Shown piece by piece: positions 1 through 5,944 of a DNA stretch of 8,502 nucleotides. The DNA is from Bacillota bacterium. Lineage in GTDB: Bacteria > Bacillota > Sulfobacillia > JAJZYS01 > JAJYTV01. The stretch is taken from the NCBI GenBank assembly GCA_021810725.1, contig JAJZIE010000101.1, positions 1 to 8,502 on the forward strand, in the 5' to 3' direction. The translations under genes and the position numbers were made by a program. Numbering within the stretch: the first letter of the stretch is position 1; each line of letters begins with the position of its first letter. Below the pieces are notes generated by a model, which worked only from the letters and a program-made list of their open reading frames with translations, made no database searches and was not told where the DNA came from.

Positions 1-159
1 GGCGAATCCTCCGGGCAGGACACAGAACTGGCTATCGCCGAGGTCCGCCCCGTCGTGCCACTGGCGCTCCACCCGCCAGCCCGGCAGGGCCTCGCGCAAC
101 GCGATCTCGGTGTCGAGGTCGCAGTTCGAGCCGGGGAAGACAAGAATGTCCGCTCTCAT
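1..159 (-). CDS. purQ: PurQ, FGAM synthase glutaminase subunit (N-terminal 53 residues, cut by window edge)
   Basis: Glutamine amidotransferase subunit of phosphoribosylformylglycinamidine (FGAM) synthase; it releases ammonia from glutamine for the PurL subunit in step four of purine synthesis, in the cytoplasm. The visible 53 residues show the family's N-terminal motif VFPGSNCD (residues 8-14 region) and the LPGGF turn (48-52), both typical of the small PurQ form. The catalytic Cys and His/Glu lie beyond the left edge, so activity cannot be judged. The ATG at 159 overlaps the purS stop as ATGA, which suggests translational coupling; no clear Shine-Dalgarno sequence lies before it. A separate PurQ next to PurS implies the organism uses the three-subunit FGAM synthase, with purL expected just outside the window. 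The identification is firm; only completeness is unknown. Confidence 0.93.
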   Translation of the reverse strand, partial: MRADILVFPGSNCDLDTEIALREALPGWRVERQWHDGADLGDSQFCVLPGGFA

Positions 160-407
160 CGCGGCACGAGGTCGAGGTCGTAGTCTTCGAGCACCGGGTT
201 CACCAGAAGCTCGGCCGCCATGCGGCGCACCTCGGCCTCGGCCGCCTCGGACGAGGCGGCCTCCACCGTCAGCTCAAGAAGCTTGCCGACACCGATGTCG
301 CGGGCCTGGAAGCCCAGGTCCCTGAGGGCATGTCCGACCGCCTGGCCGGCTGGGTCCAGGACGCCCTGGCGCAGCCGGACCCGAAGATGCGCGCGGTACT
401 CAGGCAT
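156..407 (-). CDS. purS: PurS, FGAM synthase small subunit
   Basis: Small structural subunit that bridges PurQ and PurL in the three-part FGAM synthase. The protein has 83 residues, close to the family norm of about 80. It starts MPEYRAHLRVRLRQGVLDPAG, continues with the GF(X)nVGK-type segment at 32-42 (GFQARDIGVGK), and ends in the usual acidic strand NPVLEDYDLDL (70-80), all characteristic of PurS. The open frame runs further upstream, but that part is low-complexity, unlike PurS, and lies inside purC, so ATG 407 is chosen. A GGTGG stretch lies a few bases upstream. The gene overlaps the end of purC by 8 bases and its stop overlaps the purQ start, so it is embedded in the operon. PurS is poorly conserved in sequence, so the neighbours add much of the certainty. 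Confidence 0.92.
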   Translation of the reverse strand: MPEYRAHLRVRLRQGVLDPAGQAVGHALRDLGFQARDIGVGKLLELTVEAASSEAAEAEVRRMAAELLVNPVLEDYDLDLVPR

Positions 408-1116
408 GCGCTGCCACCAGGCGGCGCAGGACTTCCTGGTAGGCTTCCTCAACCCCGCCGAGATCCTGGCGGAAGCGGTCCTTGTCGAGCTTCTTGCGCG
501 TCTCGCGGTCCCAGAGCCGGCAGGTGTCGGGCGTGACCTCGTCGCCAAGCACGATCTCGCCGCCGCGGCGGCCGAACTCGAGCTTGAAGTCGACGAGGAT
601 CAGGTCGGCGGCCAGGAAGTACTCCTGCAGGAGGCTGTTGATCTTGCGCCCGAGCGCCTTGACCTCATCGATCTCCGCCGCGGTCGCGAGGTTCATCGCG
701 AGCGCGTGGTCGTCATTGATCAGCGGGTCGCCAAGGTCGTCGTCCTTGAGGTAGAGTTCGACGATCCCCTGCGGGAACGTGCGACCCTCCTCGACTCCGA
801 GCCGCTTCACGAGCGACCCCGCCGCCACATTGCGCATCACGACCTCGAGCTTCAGCATCTCGAGCCCGTCCACCAGAAGGTCGCGCTCCCCCACCTGCTC
901 ACGCAGGTGCGTCGGCACGCCGTTCTTCGCGAGGTGCTGCAGCACGCGCCGCGTCACTTCGGTGTTGACGACGCCCTTGTCGCCGATGGTGCCGCGCTTG
1001 AGCCCGTTCTGCGCCGTCGCGTCGTCCTTGAACTCCATCCAGAAGACTCCGGGGGTCTCCGTGCGGTAGATGCGCTTGGCCTTGCCCTCGTATACGAACT
1101 CGCCCTTCTGCATCAT
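400..1116 (-). CDS. purC: PurC, SAICAR synthetase
   Basis: Phosphoribosylaminoimidazole-succinocarboxamide synthase: joins aspartate to CAIR with ATP to make SAICAR, in the cytoplasm. The 238-residue protein has the family's usual bacterial length. Visible landmarks are the N-terminal YEGKAKRIY nucleotide loop (9-17), family signature 1 LEVVMRNVAAGS (90-101), signature 2 LVDFKLEFG (174-182) and GDEVTPDTCRLWD (191-203). The open frame extends 640 bases further upstream, but that part is antisense-like noise inside purB, so the start is the ATGATG at 1116/1113. A perfect GGAGGAGG site lies 4 bases before the first ATG and 7 before the second; the second may be the one used. The start overlaps the purB stop (ATGA), and the 3' end overlaps purS. 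Its substrate comes from PurE and its product goes to PurB, both encoded upstream in the same operon. Confidence 0.97.
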   Translation of the reverse strand: MMQKGEFVYEGKAKRIYRTETPGVFWMEFKDDATAQNGLKRGTIGDKGVVNTEVTRRVLQHLAKNGVPTHLREQVGERDLLVDGLEMLKLEVVMRNVAAGSLVKRLGVEEGRTFPQGIVELYLKDDDLGDPLINDDHALAMNLATAAEIDEVKALGRKINSLLQEYFLAADLILVDFKLEFGRRGGEIVLGDEVTPDTCRLWDRETRKKLDKDRFRQDLGGVEEAYQEVLRRLVAAHA

Positions 1117-2420
1117 GCTTCCTCCTCCCGAATGCCTGCGCGTCGAAGAATCTCGTCCACGTGGGTGAGGTAGCCGCGCACGTCGAAGAGGGCCGCGAAC
1201 TCGTCCGCCGGAATCCGCTCGGTCACCCTGGGATCCCCGAGCAGGGCCGCCCGGAAATCGCCGCCCTGCGCGAGTGCCGCCATGGCATGGCCCTGCACGA
1301 TGGCGTAGGCGTCCTCGCGAGAAAGCCCGGACTCCACCAGCCGCAAGAGAACGCGCTGCGAGAAGACGAGGCCGCCGCTGCGCCAGATGTTGCGCTCCAT
1401 GTTCTCGCGGTCGATCTTCATGCCGCCCACGAGCCAGGTCATGTCGCGCAAGAGGTAGTCGGCGAGGAGCGCCGCGTCGGGTAGGGCAACGCGCTCGACC
1501 GACGAGTGGGAGATGTCGCGCTCGTGCCAGAGCGCCACATCCTCGAGTCCCGCGACGAGGTAGCCGCGCAGGAGGCGCGCAAGGCCGCAGACGCGCTCGG
1601 CCACCACCGGGTTGCGCTTGTGCGGCATCGCGGAACTGCCCTTCTGGCCGGAACCGAACGGCTCCTCGAGCTCCCGGATCTCGCTGCGCTGCAGCGAGCG
1701 CACCTCGGTCGCGATCTTCTCGAGGCTCGCACCGACGATGGCAACGCTGAACAGCCACTCGGCGTGGCGGTCCCGCTGTACGATCTGCGTCGGCACCGTC
1801 TCGCGGCCTAGACCGAGCGCCGCGAGCGCCTGCTCCTCGATCTCGGGTGGCAGTTCGGCGTACGTGCCGACCGCCCCCGCGATCTTGCCGACCGCCACCG
1901 CGTCGCGCGCCCTCAGGAGGCGCGCGCGGTCACGGCGGAGCTCGGCGTGCCAGAGCGCCAGCTTGAGGCCGAAGCTCGTGGGCTCCGCGTGGATGCCATG
2001 GGTCCGCCCGATCACCGCCGTACCGCGCTCCTCCCAGGCGCGCCGGGCCAGCACCTTGAGAAGCGCGTCGAGATCCGCGAGCAGCACGTCGCTCGCGTCG
2101 CGCAGGGCGATGCCCCAGGCCGTGTCGACGACGTCAGACGAGGTAAGCCCGTAGTGGAAGTAGCGCGCGGCGGGTCCGACGCTCTCCGCGATGCCCTGCG
2201 TGAAGGCGACGACGTCGTGCCGCACCGTCGCTTCGATCGCCAGGATGCGGTCGACGTCGATCACGGCCCGGGTCCTCATCTCCTCCACAGCCGACCGCGG
2301 CACCCTGCCGGCGTCCGCCAGCGCGTCAAGCACCGCGAGCTCCACCTCGAGCCAGCGCCTGTACTGCGCCTCGAGGCTGAAGAGCTCCGCGAACTCCTTG
2401 CGCGCATAGCGCTCGATCAT
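1113..2420 (-). CDS. purB: PurB, adenylosuccinate lyase
   Basis: Homotetrameric lyase of the fumarase/aspartase superfamily. It removes fumarate from SAICAR and later from adenylosuccinate, so it acts twice in AMP synthesis. The 435-residue length is normal for the short bacterial form. The catalytic parts are all present: RHDV with H68, YFHYG with H89, TSSD (93-96), GRTHG with H141, and the fumarate-lyase signature GSSAMPHKRNP (261-271) with the mobile-loop serines. These histidine positions match the numbering known for the Bacillus subtilis enzyme. A GGAGG site lies 7 bases before the start ATG at 2420, which overlaps the purE stop as ATGA; its own stop overlaps the purC start. Position between purE and purC fits its pathway role. 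No defects seen. Confidence 0.98.
   Translation of the reverse strand: MIERYARKEFAELFSLEAQYRRWLEVELAVLDALADAGRVPRSAVEEMRTRAVIDVDRILAIEATVRHDVVAFTQGIAESVGPAARYFHYGLTSSDVVDTAWGIALRDASDVLLADLDALLKVLARRAWEERGTAVIGRTHGIHAEPTSFGLKLALWHAELRRDRARLLRARDAVAVGKIAGAVGTYAELPPEIEEQALAALGLGRETVPTQIVQRDRHAEWLFSVAIVGASLEKIATEVRSLQRSEIRELEEPFGSGQKGSSAMPHKRNPVVAERVCGLARLLRGYLVAGLEDVALWHERDISHSSVERVALPDAALLADYLLRDMTWLVGGMKIDRENMERNIWRSGGLVFSQRVLLRLVESGLSREDAYAIVQGHAMAALAQGGDFRAALLGDPRVTERIPADEFAALFDVRGYLTHVDEILRRAGIREEEA
1121..1128 (-). promoter_or_regulatory. Strong Shine-Dalgarno site for purC inside the end of purB
   Basis: GGAGGAGG on the minus strand, within the last codons of purB (the terminal Arg-Glu-Glu-Glu-Ala). 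It lies 4 bases before ATG 1116 and 7 bases before ATG 1113. The spacing favours the second ATG of the ATGATG pair as the true purC start, which would make PurC one residue shorter. Confidence 0.8.
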
Positions 2421-2935
2421 CGCGACGCCTCCAGATAGCCCTGCGGTCCGAGTTCCTGCAGGCGGCGATCCTTCGCCTCCAGTTGCAGGCGCTGCGCCTC
2501 GCGCGCACGCACGAGCCGCTTGCCGACCTCGGCGTCCTGCAGCGCCAGGATCTGCGCGGCGAGATAGGCGGCATTGTCGCCACGGTCGATGCCGACCGTG
2601 GCCACGGGCATGCCCTTGGGCATCTGCACCGTGCTGTAAAGGGCGTCGACGCCCGAAAGCGCCGACCCGCTGAGTGGTACGCCGATCACCGGCAACACCG
2701 TCCGGGCGGCCACCGCGCCGGCCAGGTGCGCCGCCATGCCGGCGGCTGCGATGATCACCTTGACGCCGCGATCCGCGGCGCCCTGCGCGAGCTCCCCGAC
2801 GCGCCCCGGGTCGCGGTGCGCCGAAGCCAGAGCCATCTCGAACGGCACCTCGAGCTCCTCGAAAACGGTCAGAAGGCCCTGCATGCGCGGCAGATCGGAA
2901 TCACTGCCGAGCACGACAAGCACGTAAGGCTGCAT
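2417..2935 (-). CDS. purE: PurE, N5-CAIR mutase (class I AIR carboxylase)
   Basis: Catalytic subunit of the AIR-to-CAIR step. Class I enzymes convert N5-CAIR, made by PurK, into CAIR. The 172-residue protein shows GSDSD (10-14), SAHR with the likely catalytic H40 (38-41), the AAGMAAHLAG loop (64-73), PVIGVPL (82-88) and SALSGVDALYSTVQMPKG (91-108). This last segment resembles class I (E. coli type) rather than the PurK-independent class II. An upstream in-frame ATG at 2968 would add 11 residues unlike the family; ATG 2935 is preferred because GGAGGG lies 5 bases before it. It is the first gene of the operon, facing away from the DUF6125-type gene. No purK is seen in the window. The C-terminal ~30 residues are charged and helical, as in many homologues. 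Confidence 0.96.
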   Translation of the reverse strand: MQPYVLVVLGSDSDLPRMQGLLTVFEELEVPFEMALASAHRDPGRVGELAQGAADRGVKVIIAAAGMAAHLAGAVAARTVLPVIGVPLSGSALSGVDALYSTVQMPKGMPVATVGIDRGDNAAYLAAQILALQDAEVGKRLVRAREAQRLQLEAKDRRLQELGPQGYLEASR

Positions 2936-2984
2936 CAGATCCCTCCATGACCAGACTACCGCCTCCAAGATGCCCGGGTCAACA

Positions 2985-3028
2985 AAAGCCGAACGTTTTT
3001 AATGGACACCGCATATTCGTTCGGGAAC
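2985..3028. promoter_or_regulatory. PurBox-like inverted repeat upstream of purE (possible operator)
   Basis: The plus strand reads CCGAACG at 2989-2995 and CGTTCGG at 3018-3024, a perfect inverted repeat with 22 bases between the arms and AT-rich flanks (AAAAG before, TTTTT and ATATT inside). The known PurR operator of Firmicutes is a pair of facing boxes with core CCGAAC, set 16-17 bases apart as full 13-base boxes. Here the equivalent boxes would be about 18 apart. The match of core, orientation and place before purE is suggestive. However, the organism does not look like a Firmicute, and CCGAACG also occurs by chance inside genes here (1654-1660, 5672-5678). Confidence 0.35.
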
Positions 3029-3103
3029 GGCGAAGCAAACTGGTCCGTTCGCACCTCGGCGCATCCGACCCGATGGTGTAGTGTCGGGGAAAGACCTGCG
3101 AGC

Positions 3104-3110
3104 GGGAGGG
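3104..3110 (+). promoter_or_regulatory. Shine-Dalgarno site that fixes a TTG start at 3119
   Basis: GGGAGGG lies 8 bases before TTG 3119. The reading frame is open back to ATG 3002, but nothing resembling a ribosome site precedes that ATG and the first 39 codons look random. The site therefore supports the TTG as the true start. Confidence 0.65.
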
Positions 3111-3118
3111 AACGGAAG

Positions 3119-3658
3119 TTGGAGCGGACCGAACTGCCCGAGGACATCGAGTCCCTGACCAAGGAGCAGCTCCAGGAGCTGCTGTCCGATATGGCCAAGC
3201 GCTGGCTTGCGCACGACGGGCTCTGGTTCCAGGCGGTGGAGCGGGCCCATGGCATGGACGACGCGATCCGCCTCGACGCGGAGGCCTGGTACGGCATGAC
3301 GCGCAACGAGGCTACACGTATCTTGCGCTTTCTGGGCGCCGAGCAAGGCGGTGGCCTCGACCTTCTGGACCGCGCCCTGCGGTTCCGCCTGTACGCGCTC
3401 CTCAACGACCAGGAATCCGAGCGCGTCTCCGAGGACACCCTCGTCTTCCGCATGCGCACCTGCCGCGTCCAGGAGGCGCGCCGCCGCAAGGGTCTGCCCG
3501 ACTTCCCCTGCAAGTCGGTCGGCATCGTGGAGTACAGCGGCTTCGCCGAGACGATCGACCCCCGCATCGAGACGGAAGTCATCGCCTGCCCGCCCGACGA
3601 CACGCCCAGAGACTACGCCTGCGCCTGGCGCTTCACGTTGAAGGATTCGGCGTCCTGA
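3119..3658 (+). CDS. DUF6125-family protein (function unknown), TTG start
   Basis: Cytoplasmic-looking protein of 179 residues from TTG 3119, with no signal peptide or membrane segment. I recognise the pattern of DUF6125 proteins: LTKEQLQELL helix (13-22), HDGLWFQAVE (32-41), AWYGMTRNEATRIL (56-69), TCRVQEARRRKGLPDFPCK (114-132), FAETIDPRIET (142-152) and IACPPD (155-160) before an aromatic C-terminal strand. Conserved-looking cysteines are C115, C131, C157 and C168, plus H32. These could bind a metal or act as nucleophiles, as in the loosely similar ATC-hydrolase-like family, but no reaction is known and I assign none. The gene diverges from purE across a shared intergenic region. Its last ~163 bases recur, damaged, at 5945-6103. 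A small hairpin follows the stop. Family call fairly confident; start moderately so. Confidence 0.82.
   Translation: MERTELPEDIESLTKEQLQELLSDMAKRWLAHDGLWFQAVERAHGMDDAIRLDAEAWYGMTRNEATRILRFLGAEQGGGLDLLDRALRFRLYALLNDQESERVSEDTLVFRMRTCRVQEARRRKGLPDFPCKSVGIVEYSGFAETIDPRIETEVIACPPDDTPRDYACAWRFTLKDSAS
3496..3658 (+). repeat. Direct repeat, copy 1 (3' end of the DUF6125-type gene)
   Basis: The final 163 bases of the intact gene match 5945-6103 in the same orientation with 7 substitutions and two gaps (1 base and 3 bases), about 93% identity by hand alignment. This is the reading-frame-intact copy. The two copies bracket the IS110 remnant and the flavoprotein gene. Confidence 0.95.
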
Positions 3659-3659
3659 A

Positions 3660-3678
3660 GGTGGGAGACAGTCCCGCC
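3660..3678 (+). terminator. Small hairpin just after the DUF6125-type gene
   Basis: GGTGGGA (3660-3666) pairs with TCCCGCC (3672-3678) across a 5-base loop, with one G-T pair, starting 2 bases after the TGA. There is no T-run, so termination would be weak or Rho-assisted; it might instead belong to the left edge of the IS110 remnant. Confidence 0.3.
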
Positions 3679-3689
3679 TGTGCATCCGC

Positions 3690-4109
3690 GTGAGAAACGG
3701 ATCGCCGCCCGGTCCGCGAGTTCAACGGCATCTACGCCACCTGTCGGCGAGCAGTGTGCCGCTGGTGAAGCCCGCGCGCACATGCAGGCAGTGCCAGGGC
3801 GCAAGACGGACGTCAAGGACGCCGAATGGATTGCCAAGCTTTGTCGGCACGGTCTGCTCGCGCCGAGTTACGCGCCGGAGCGGGATCAGCGTGAGCTGCG
3901 CGAGCTTACCCGCTACCGCCGGTCGATGATCGAGGAGCGGGCCCGTAAGGCGCAGCGGATCCAGAAGGTCCTGGAAGGAGCCAACATCAATCTCGGCTCG
4001 GTCGCAAGCGACGTCCCGGGCGTCATGCTGTCCTAGCAAGGGGCCGCTCGGGGAGAAGCGACAGGATCTGGTCGATGCACTGACTGATGCCCTTCGGGCG
4101 CTCTCCTGA
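3690..4109 (+). pseudogene. IS110-family transposase remnant (internally deleted, frameshifted)
   Basis: Broken DEDD transposase of the IS110 family. The clearest part, about 3779-4033, encodes AVPGRKTDVKDAEWIAKL, RELRELTRYRRS and RIQKVLEGANINLGSVASDV, the classic N-terminal-domain motifs with two of the acidic catalytic residues in DVKDAEW. Upstream, a different frame gives a short VREF-type piece (near 3718) ending in a stop. The usual start, the first catalytic Asp and the MESTG-type Glu segment are missing. After SVASDV the frame closes at 4036, and a +1 frame carries GPLGEKRQDLVDAL to a stop at 4107-4109, resembling the region before the second domain. The C-terminal transposase domain with its conserved Ser is absent. 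About 140 of the usual 330-400 residues survive, so it is inactive. A CTCCTGA/TCAGGAG inverted repeat (4103-4109, 4125-4131) lies at its 3' end. Confidence 0.88.
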
Positions 4110-4156
4110 AGGCGGAGTTCTGGGTCAGGAGGCTATTTCGCCAGATGCGGGCCGCC

Positions 4157-4186
4157 TCTACATCAAAGATGCGGGCGTGCTACACT
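4157..4186 (+). promoter_or_regulatory. Candidate promoter ahead of the flavoprotein gene
   Basis: TCTACA (4157-4162) and TACACT (4181-4186), 18 bases apart; each matches four of six consensus positions for the housekeeping sigma factor. A transcript would start near 4193, just before the strong hairpin at 4207-4236, and read into the gene at 4320. Consensus match only; no direct evidence. Confidence 0.3.
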
Positions 4187-4206
4187 GGTGAAGAGTTCGG
4201 TAACCA

Positions 4207-4243
4207 CGGGGCGTGGACGATTTCGTCCACGCCCCGCTTGTTT
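4207..4243 (+). terminator. Strong intrinsic-terminator-like hairpin
   Basis: CGGGGCGTGGACGA (4207-4220) and TCGTCCACGCCCCG (4223-4236) form a perfect 14-base-pair stem with a minimal loop, followed by CTTGTTT. This is the best terminator in the window. It does not follow an intact plus-strand gene, only the IS110 remnant ~100 bases earlier, and it lies in the leader of the flavoprotein gene. It may be an orphan left by the rearrangement, an attenuator, or the end of a short transcript from the candidate promoter at 4157-4186. Confidence 0.7.
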
Positions 4244-4319
4244 AGATGCGCGGCCTTCCCGGCAACAGTTTCAACATGGACCGAACACTAGTCGCACCCT
4301 AAAGGGGGACGCGGTCGAG

Positions 4320-5804
4320 ATGCCGTACGTGCGGAGTAGCAAAGATAGATCGGGTTGCACTGATTCTTCGCCGTCTGGTTGGCCTGCCATCATCCAGGGC
4401 GGAATGGGCGTTGCCGTTTCGCACTGGCCTCTGGCTCGCGCGGTCTCCTTGGCAGGACAACTCGGGGTGGTGTCCGGAACCGGCATCGACACCGTTGTGG
4501 TGAGACGCATGCAAGATGGCGACGTGGGCGGGCACGTCCGCCGCGCCCTCGCGACCAGCCCGTGGGCAGGGCTTGCCGAGCAGTTGGAGGCGCGTTATTT
4601 CTGCCCTGAGGGGCGGGCAGAAGGCCAGCCCTATGCCAGACTGCCGATGTGGACGCTGACGTCGAACCGGTGGCGCAAGGCGGTCGCGATGCTATCGGGA
4701 TACGTGGAGGTCTGGTTGGCGAAGCAGGGCCACGGTGGGCGGGTCGGTATCAACCTGCTGACCAAGGTCCCGCTTCCGAACCTTGCGGTACTGTACGGTG
4801 CGATGCATGCGGGCGTCGATGTTGTACTGATGGGAGCTGGAATCCCGCGCGACATCCCGGGAGCCCTAGACCGCATGGCGAAGAATGAACCGGCAGCGCT
4901 GAAAGTCGACGTTGTCGGTGCGCGTGGCGAGGACCCGGAGCAGTGGATGCACTTTGATCCAACCGCCTACGAAGCCTCGGCAACCGCTCCTTTGGTACGT
5001 CCCGCATTTTTCCCGATCGTGGCGGCGCACAGCCTGGCGAACATGATGGCCAAGAAGGCAAGCGGCTCGATCCAGGGGTTCGTGATCGAGGGGCCGACAG
5101 CCGGCGGTCACAACGCGCCCCCGCGCGGGCCGGCACACCTCGATGAGACAGGCCAGCCACTCTACGGTGAGCGCGACGTCGTCGATCTCGATGAGGTTGC
5201 AAAGCTTGGCTATCCGTACTGGCTCGCTGGCGGGTTCGGCGTTCGCGGAGGCCTTGCGCAGGCACAGGAGCTAGGCGCGGCAGGGGTCCAGGTCGGCACG
5301 CTCTTCGCCTTCTGCGAGCAATCCGGATTGTCGGCCGAACTACGCAGGCAAGTCAGATCCAAGGCCAAGGAGGGGAACCTTTCCGTTCGCACTGACCCGC
5401 TCGCGTCACCGACCGGATTTCCGTTCAAGGTCGTTGAGCTGGAGCAGACGCTCTCGCAAGCCGAGGTCTACACCGAGCGCCGTCGTGTCTGCGATCTAGG
5501 GTATCTGCGCGAGGCCTACCGCCAGGAGAGCGGGCGCGTCGGCTATCGCTGTCCCGCGGAGCCGGTCGCCGAGTTCGTGGCGAAGGGCGGGAGCGCTGCG
5601 CACACGCAAGGGCGCAAGTGCCTTTGCAACGGTCTCATGGCCTCGGCAGGGTTCCCGCAGCGGCAGAAGAACCGAACGCTGGAGCAACCGATCGTCACGA
5701 GCGGCGACGAGATCCTGCGCATTGGCGAACTGCTCGGGGACCGTGATTCGTATTCGGCGCAGGATGTCATCGACTACCTCATGGACCAGCGGCGCGACAA
5801 CTGA
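4320..5804 (+). CDS. Long-form nitronate monooxygenase-like (2-nitropropane dioxygenase/PfaD-related) flavoprotein
   Basis: Probable FMN-dependent TIM-barrel oxidoreductase of 494 residues; the substrate cannot be told from sequence. Family landmarks are WPAIIQGGMGVAVS (21-34, first FMN loop), GINLL (143-147), GVDVVLMGAGIPRDIP (165-180), EGPTAGGHNAPPRGP (257-271, with H264 at the place of the usual catalytic His), LAGGFG (302-307) and AAGVQVGTLFAF (320-331). A C-terminal extension beyond ~370 carries CDLGYL (391-396), YRCPAEP (409-415) and RKCLCN (432-437), as in ~480-residue proteins annotated nitronate monooxygenase in actinobacteria. True PfaD would be expected beside polyketide/PUFA synthase genes, absent here. 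The frame is open from 4188, but that part runs through the terminator-like hairpin; ATG 4320, 11 bases after GGGGG, is chosen. The gene stands alone between mobile-element debris and a duplicated fragment, which suggests acquisition. Confidence 0.82.
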   Translation: MPYVRSSKDRSGCTDSSPSGWPAIIQGGMGVAVSHWPLARAVSLAGQLGVVSGTGIDTVVVRRMQDGDVGGHVRRALATSPWAGLAEQLEARYFCPEGRAEGQPYARLPMWTLTSNRWRKAVAMLSGYVEVWLAKQGHGGRVGINLLTKVPLPNLAVLYGAMHAGVDVVLMGAGIPRDIPGALDRMAKNEPAALKVDVVGARGEDPEQWMHFDPTAYEASATAPLVRPAFFPIVAAHSLANMMAKKASGSIQGFVIEGPTAGGHNAPPRGPAHLDETGQPLYGERDVVDLDEVAKLGYPYWLAGGFGVRGGLAQAQELGAAGVQVGTLFAFCEQSGLSAELRRQVRSKAKEGNLSVRTDPLASPTGFPFKVVELEQTLSQAEVYTERRRVCDLGYLREAYRQESGRVGYRCPAEPVAEFVAKGGSAAHTQGRKCLCNGLMASAGFPQRQKNRTLEQPIVTSGDEILRIGELLGDRDSYSAQDVIDYLMDQRRDN

Positions 5805-5839
5805 GGTCAGTGTGAAGTGCGAAGCACGCTCCACTGGCC
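5805..5839 (+). terminator. Hairpin directly after the flavoprotein gene
   Basis: GGTCAGTG (5805-5812) pairs with CACTGGCC (5832-5839, one G-T pair), enclosing an inner GTGC-GAA-GCAC hairpin (5817-5827). It begins right at the stop codon but lacks a T-run, so a role in 3'-end formation is only possible. Confidence 0.3.
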
Positions 5840-5944
5840 CTCGAAAGCTTCCTGCACCCATCGTTCCTGTTAATTTGTCCGTTGATCCTGCGCTGCGCAT
5901 TCTGCATCGGCGCATGCAAGGCATCACCGGCGATACCGCAGTTC
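5840..5944. other. Short stretch with nothing recognised
   Basis: About 105 bases between the flavoprotein gene's trailing hairpin and the second DUF6125 fragment. Frames are open but show no family motif, no convincing ribosome site and no similarity to the region upstream of repeat copy 1. Probably a junction left by the rearrangement. Confidence 0.5.

Larger units (their letters stand above)
2936..3118. other. Divergent intergenic region between purE and the DUF6125-type gene
   Basis: A 183-base gap that must hold the promoters of both the purine operon (minus) and the DUF6125-type gene (plus). It contains a 7+7 base inverted repeat at 2989-3024, described separately. On the minus strand TTGACC (2982-2977) and TAGTCT (2958-2953), 18 bases apart, form a weak promoter candidate. 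Its start site would fall nearly on the purE Shine-Dalgarno sequence, so I do not trust it. No convincing plus-strand -35/-10 pair was found. An ATG at 3002 opens the downstream frame, but the encoded 39 residues look non-coding. Confidence 0.6.

Noticed and set aside
220..1173. Long plus-strand open frame opposite purC/purS
   Set aside because: It lies antisense to PurS and PurC, which carry clear family motifs; the translation shows no family pattern and results from GC-rich codon bias.
1117..1758. Upstream extension of the purC frame inside purB
   Set aside because: The added 214 residues are Arg/Ala-rich noise antisense to nothing useful and overlap purB; the PurC N-terminus and a strong ribosome site fix the start at 1116/1113.
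2953..2982. TTGACC-18-TAGTCT as purE promoter
   Set aside because: The -10 matches only three of six bases, and the start site would fall on the purE Shine-Dalgarno sequence.
3002..3118. ATG 3002 as start of the DUF6125-type gene
   Set aside because: No ribosome site, unconserved-looking residues, and it overlaps the PurBox-like repeat; TTG 3119 has GGGAGGG at good spacing and begins at the family's first helix.
4188..4319. GTG 4188 as start of the flavoprotein gene
   Set aside because: The added 44 residues would be encoded across a perfect 14-bp terminator-like hairpin and do not resemble the family; ATG 4320 is preferred.
4320..5804. Calling the flavoprotein a PUFA/polyketide PfaD enoyl reductase
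   Set aside because: No polyketide or PUFA synthase gene is present, and the C-terminal cysteine motifs fit the long nitronate-monooxygenase-like group better; PfaD relationship is kept only as superfamily level.
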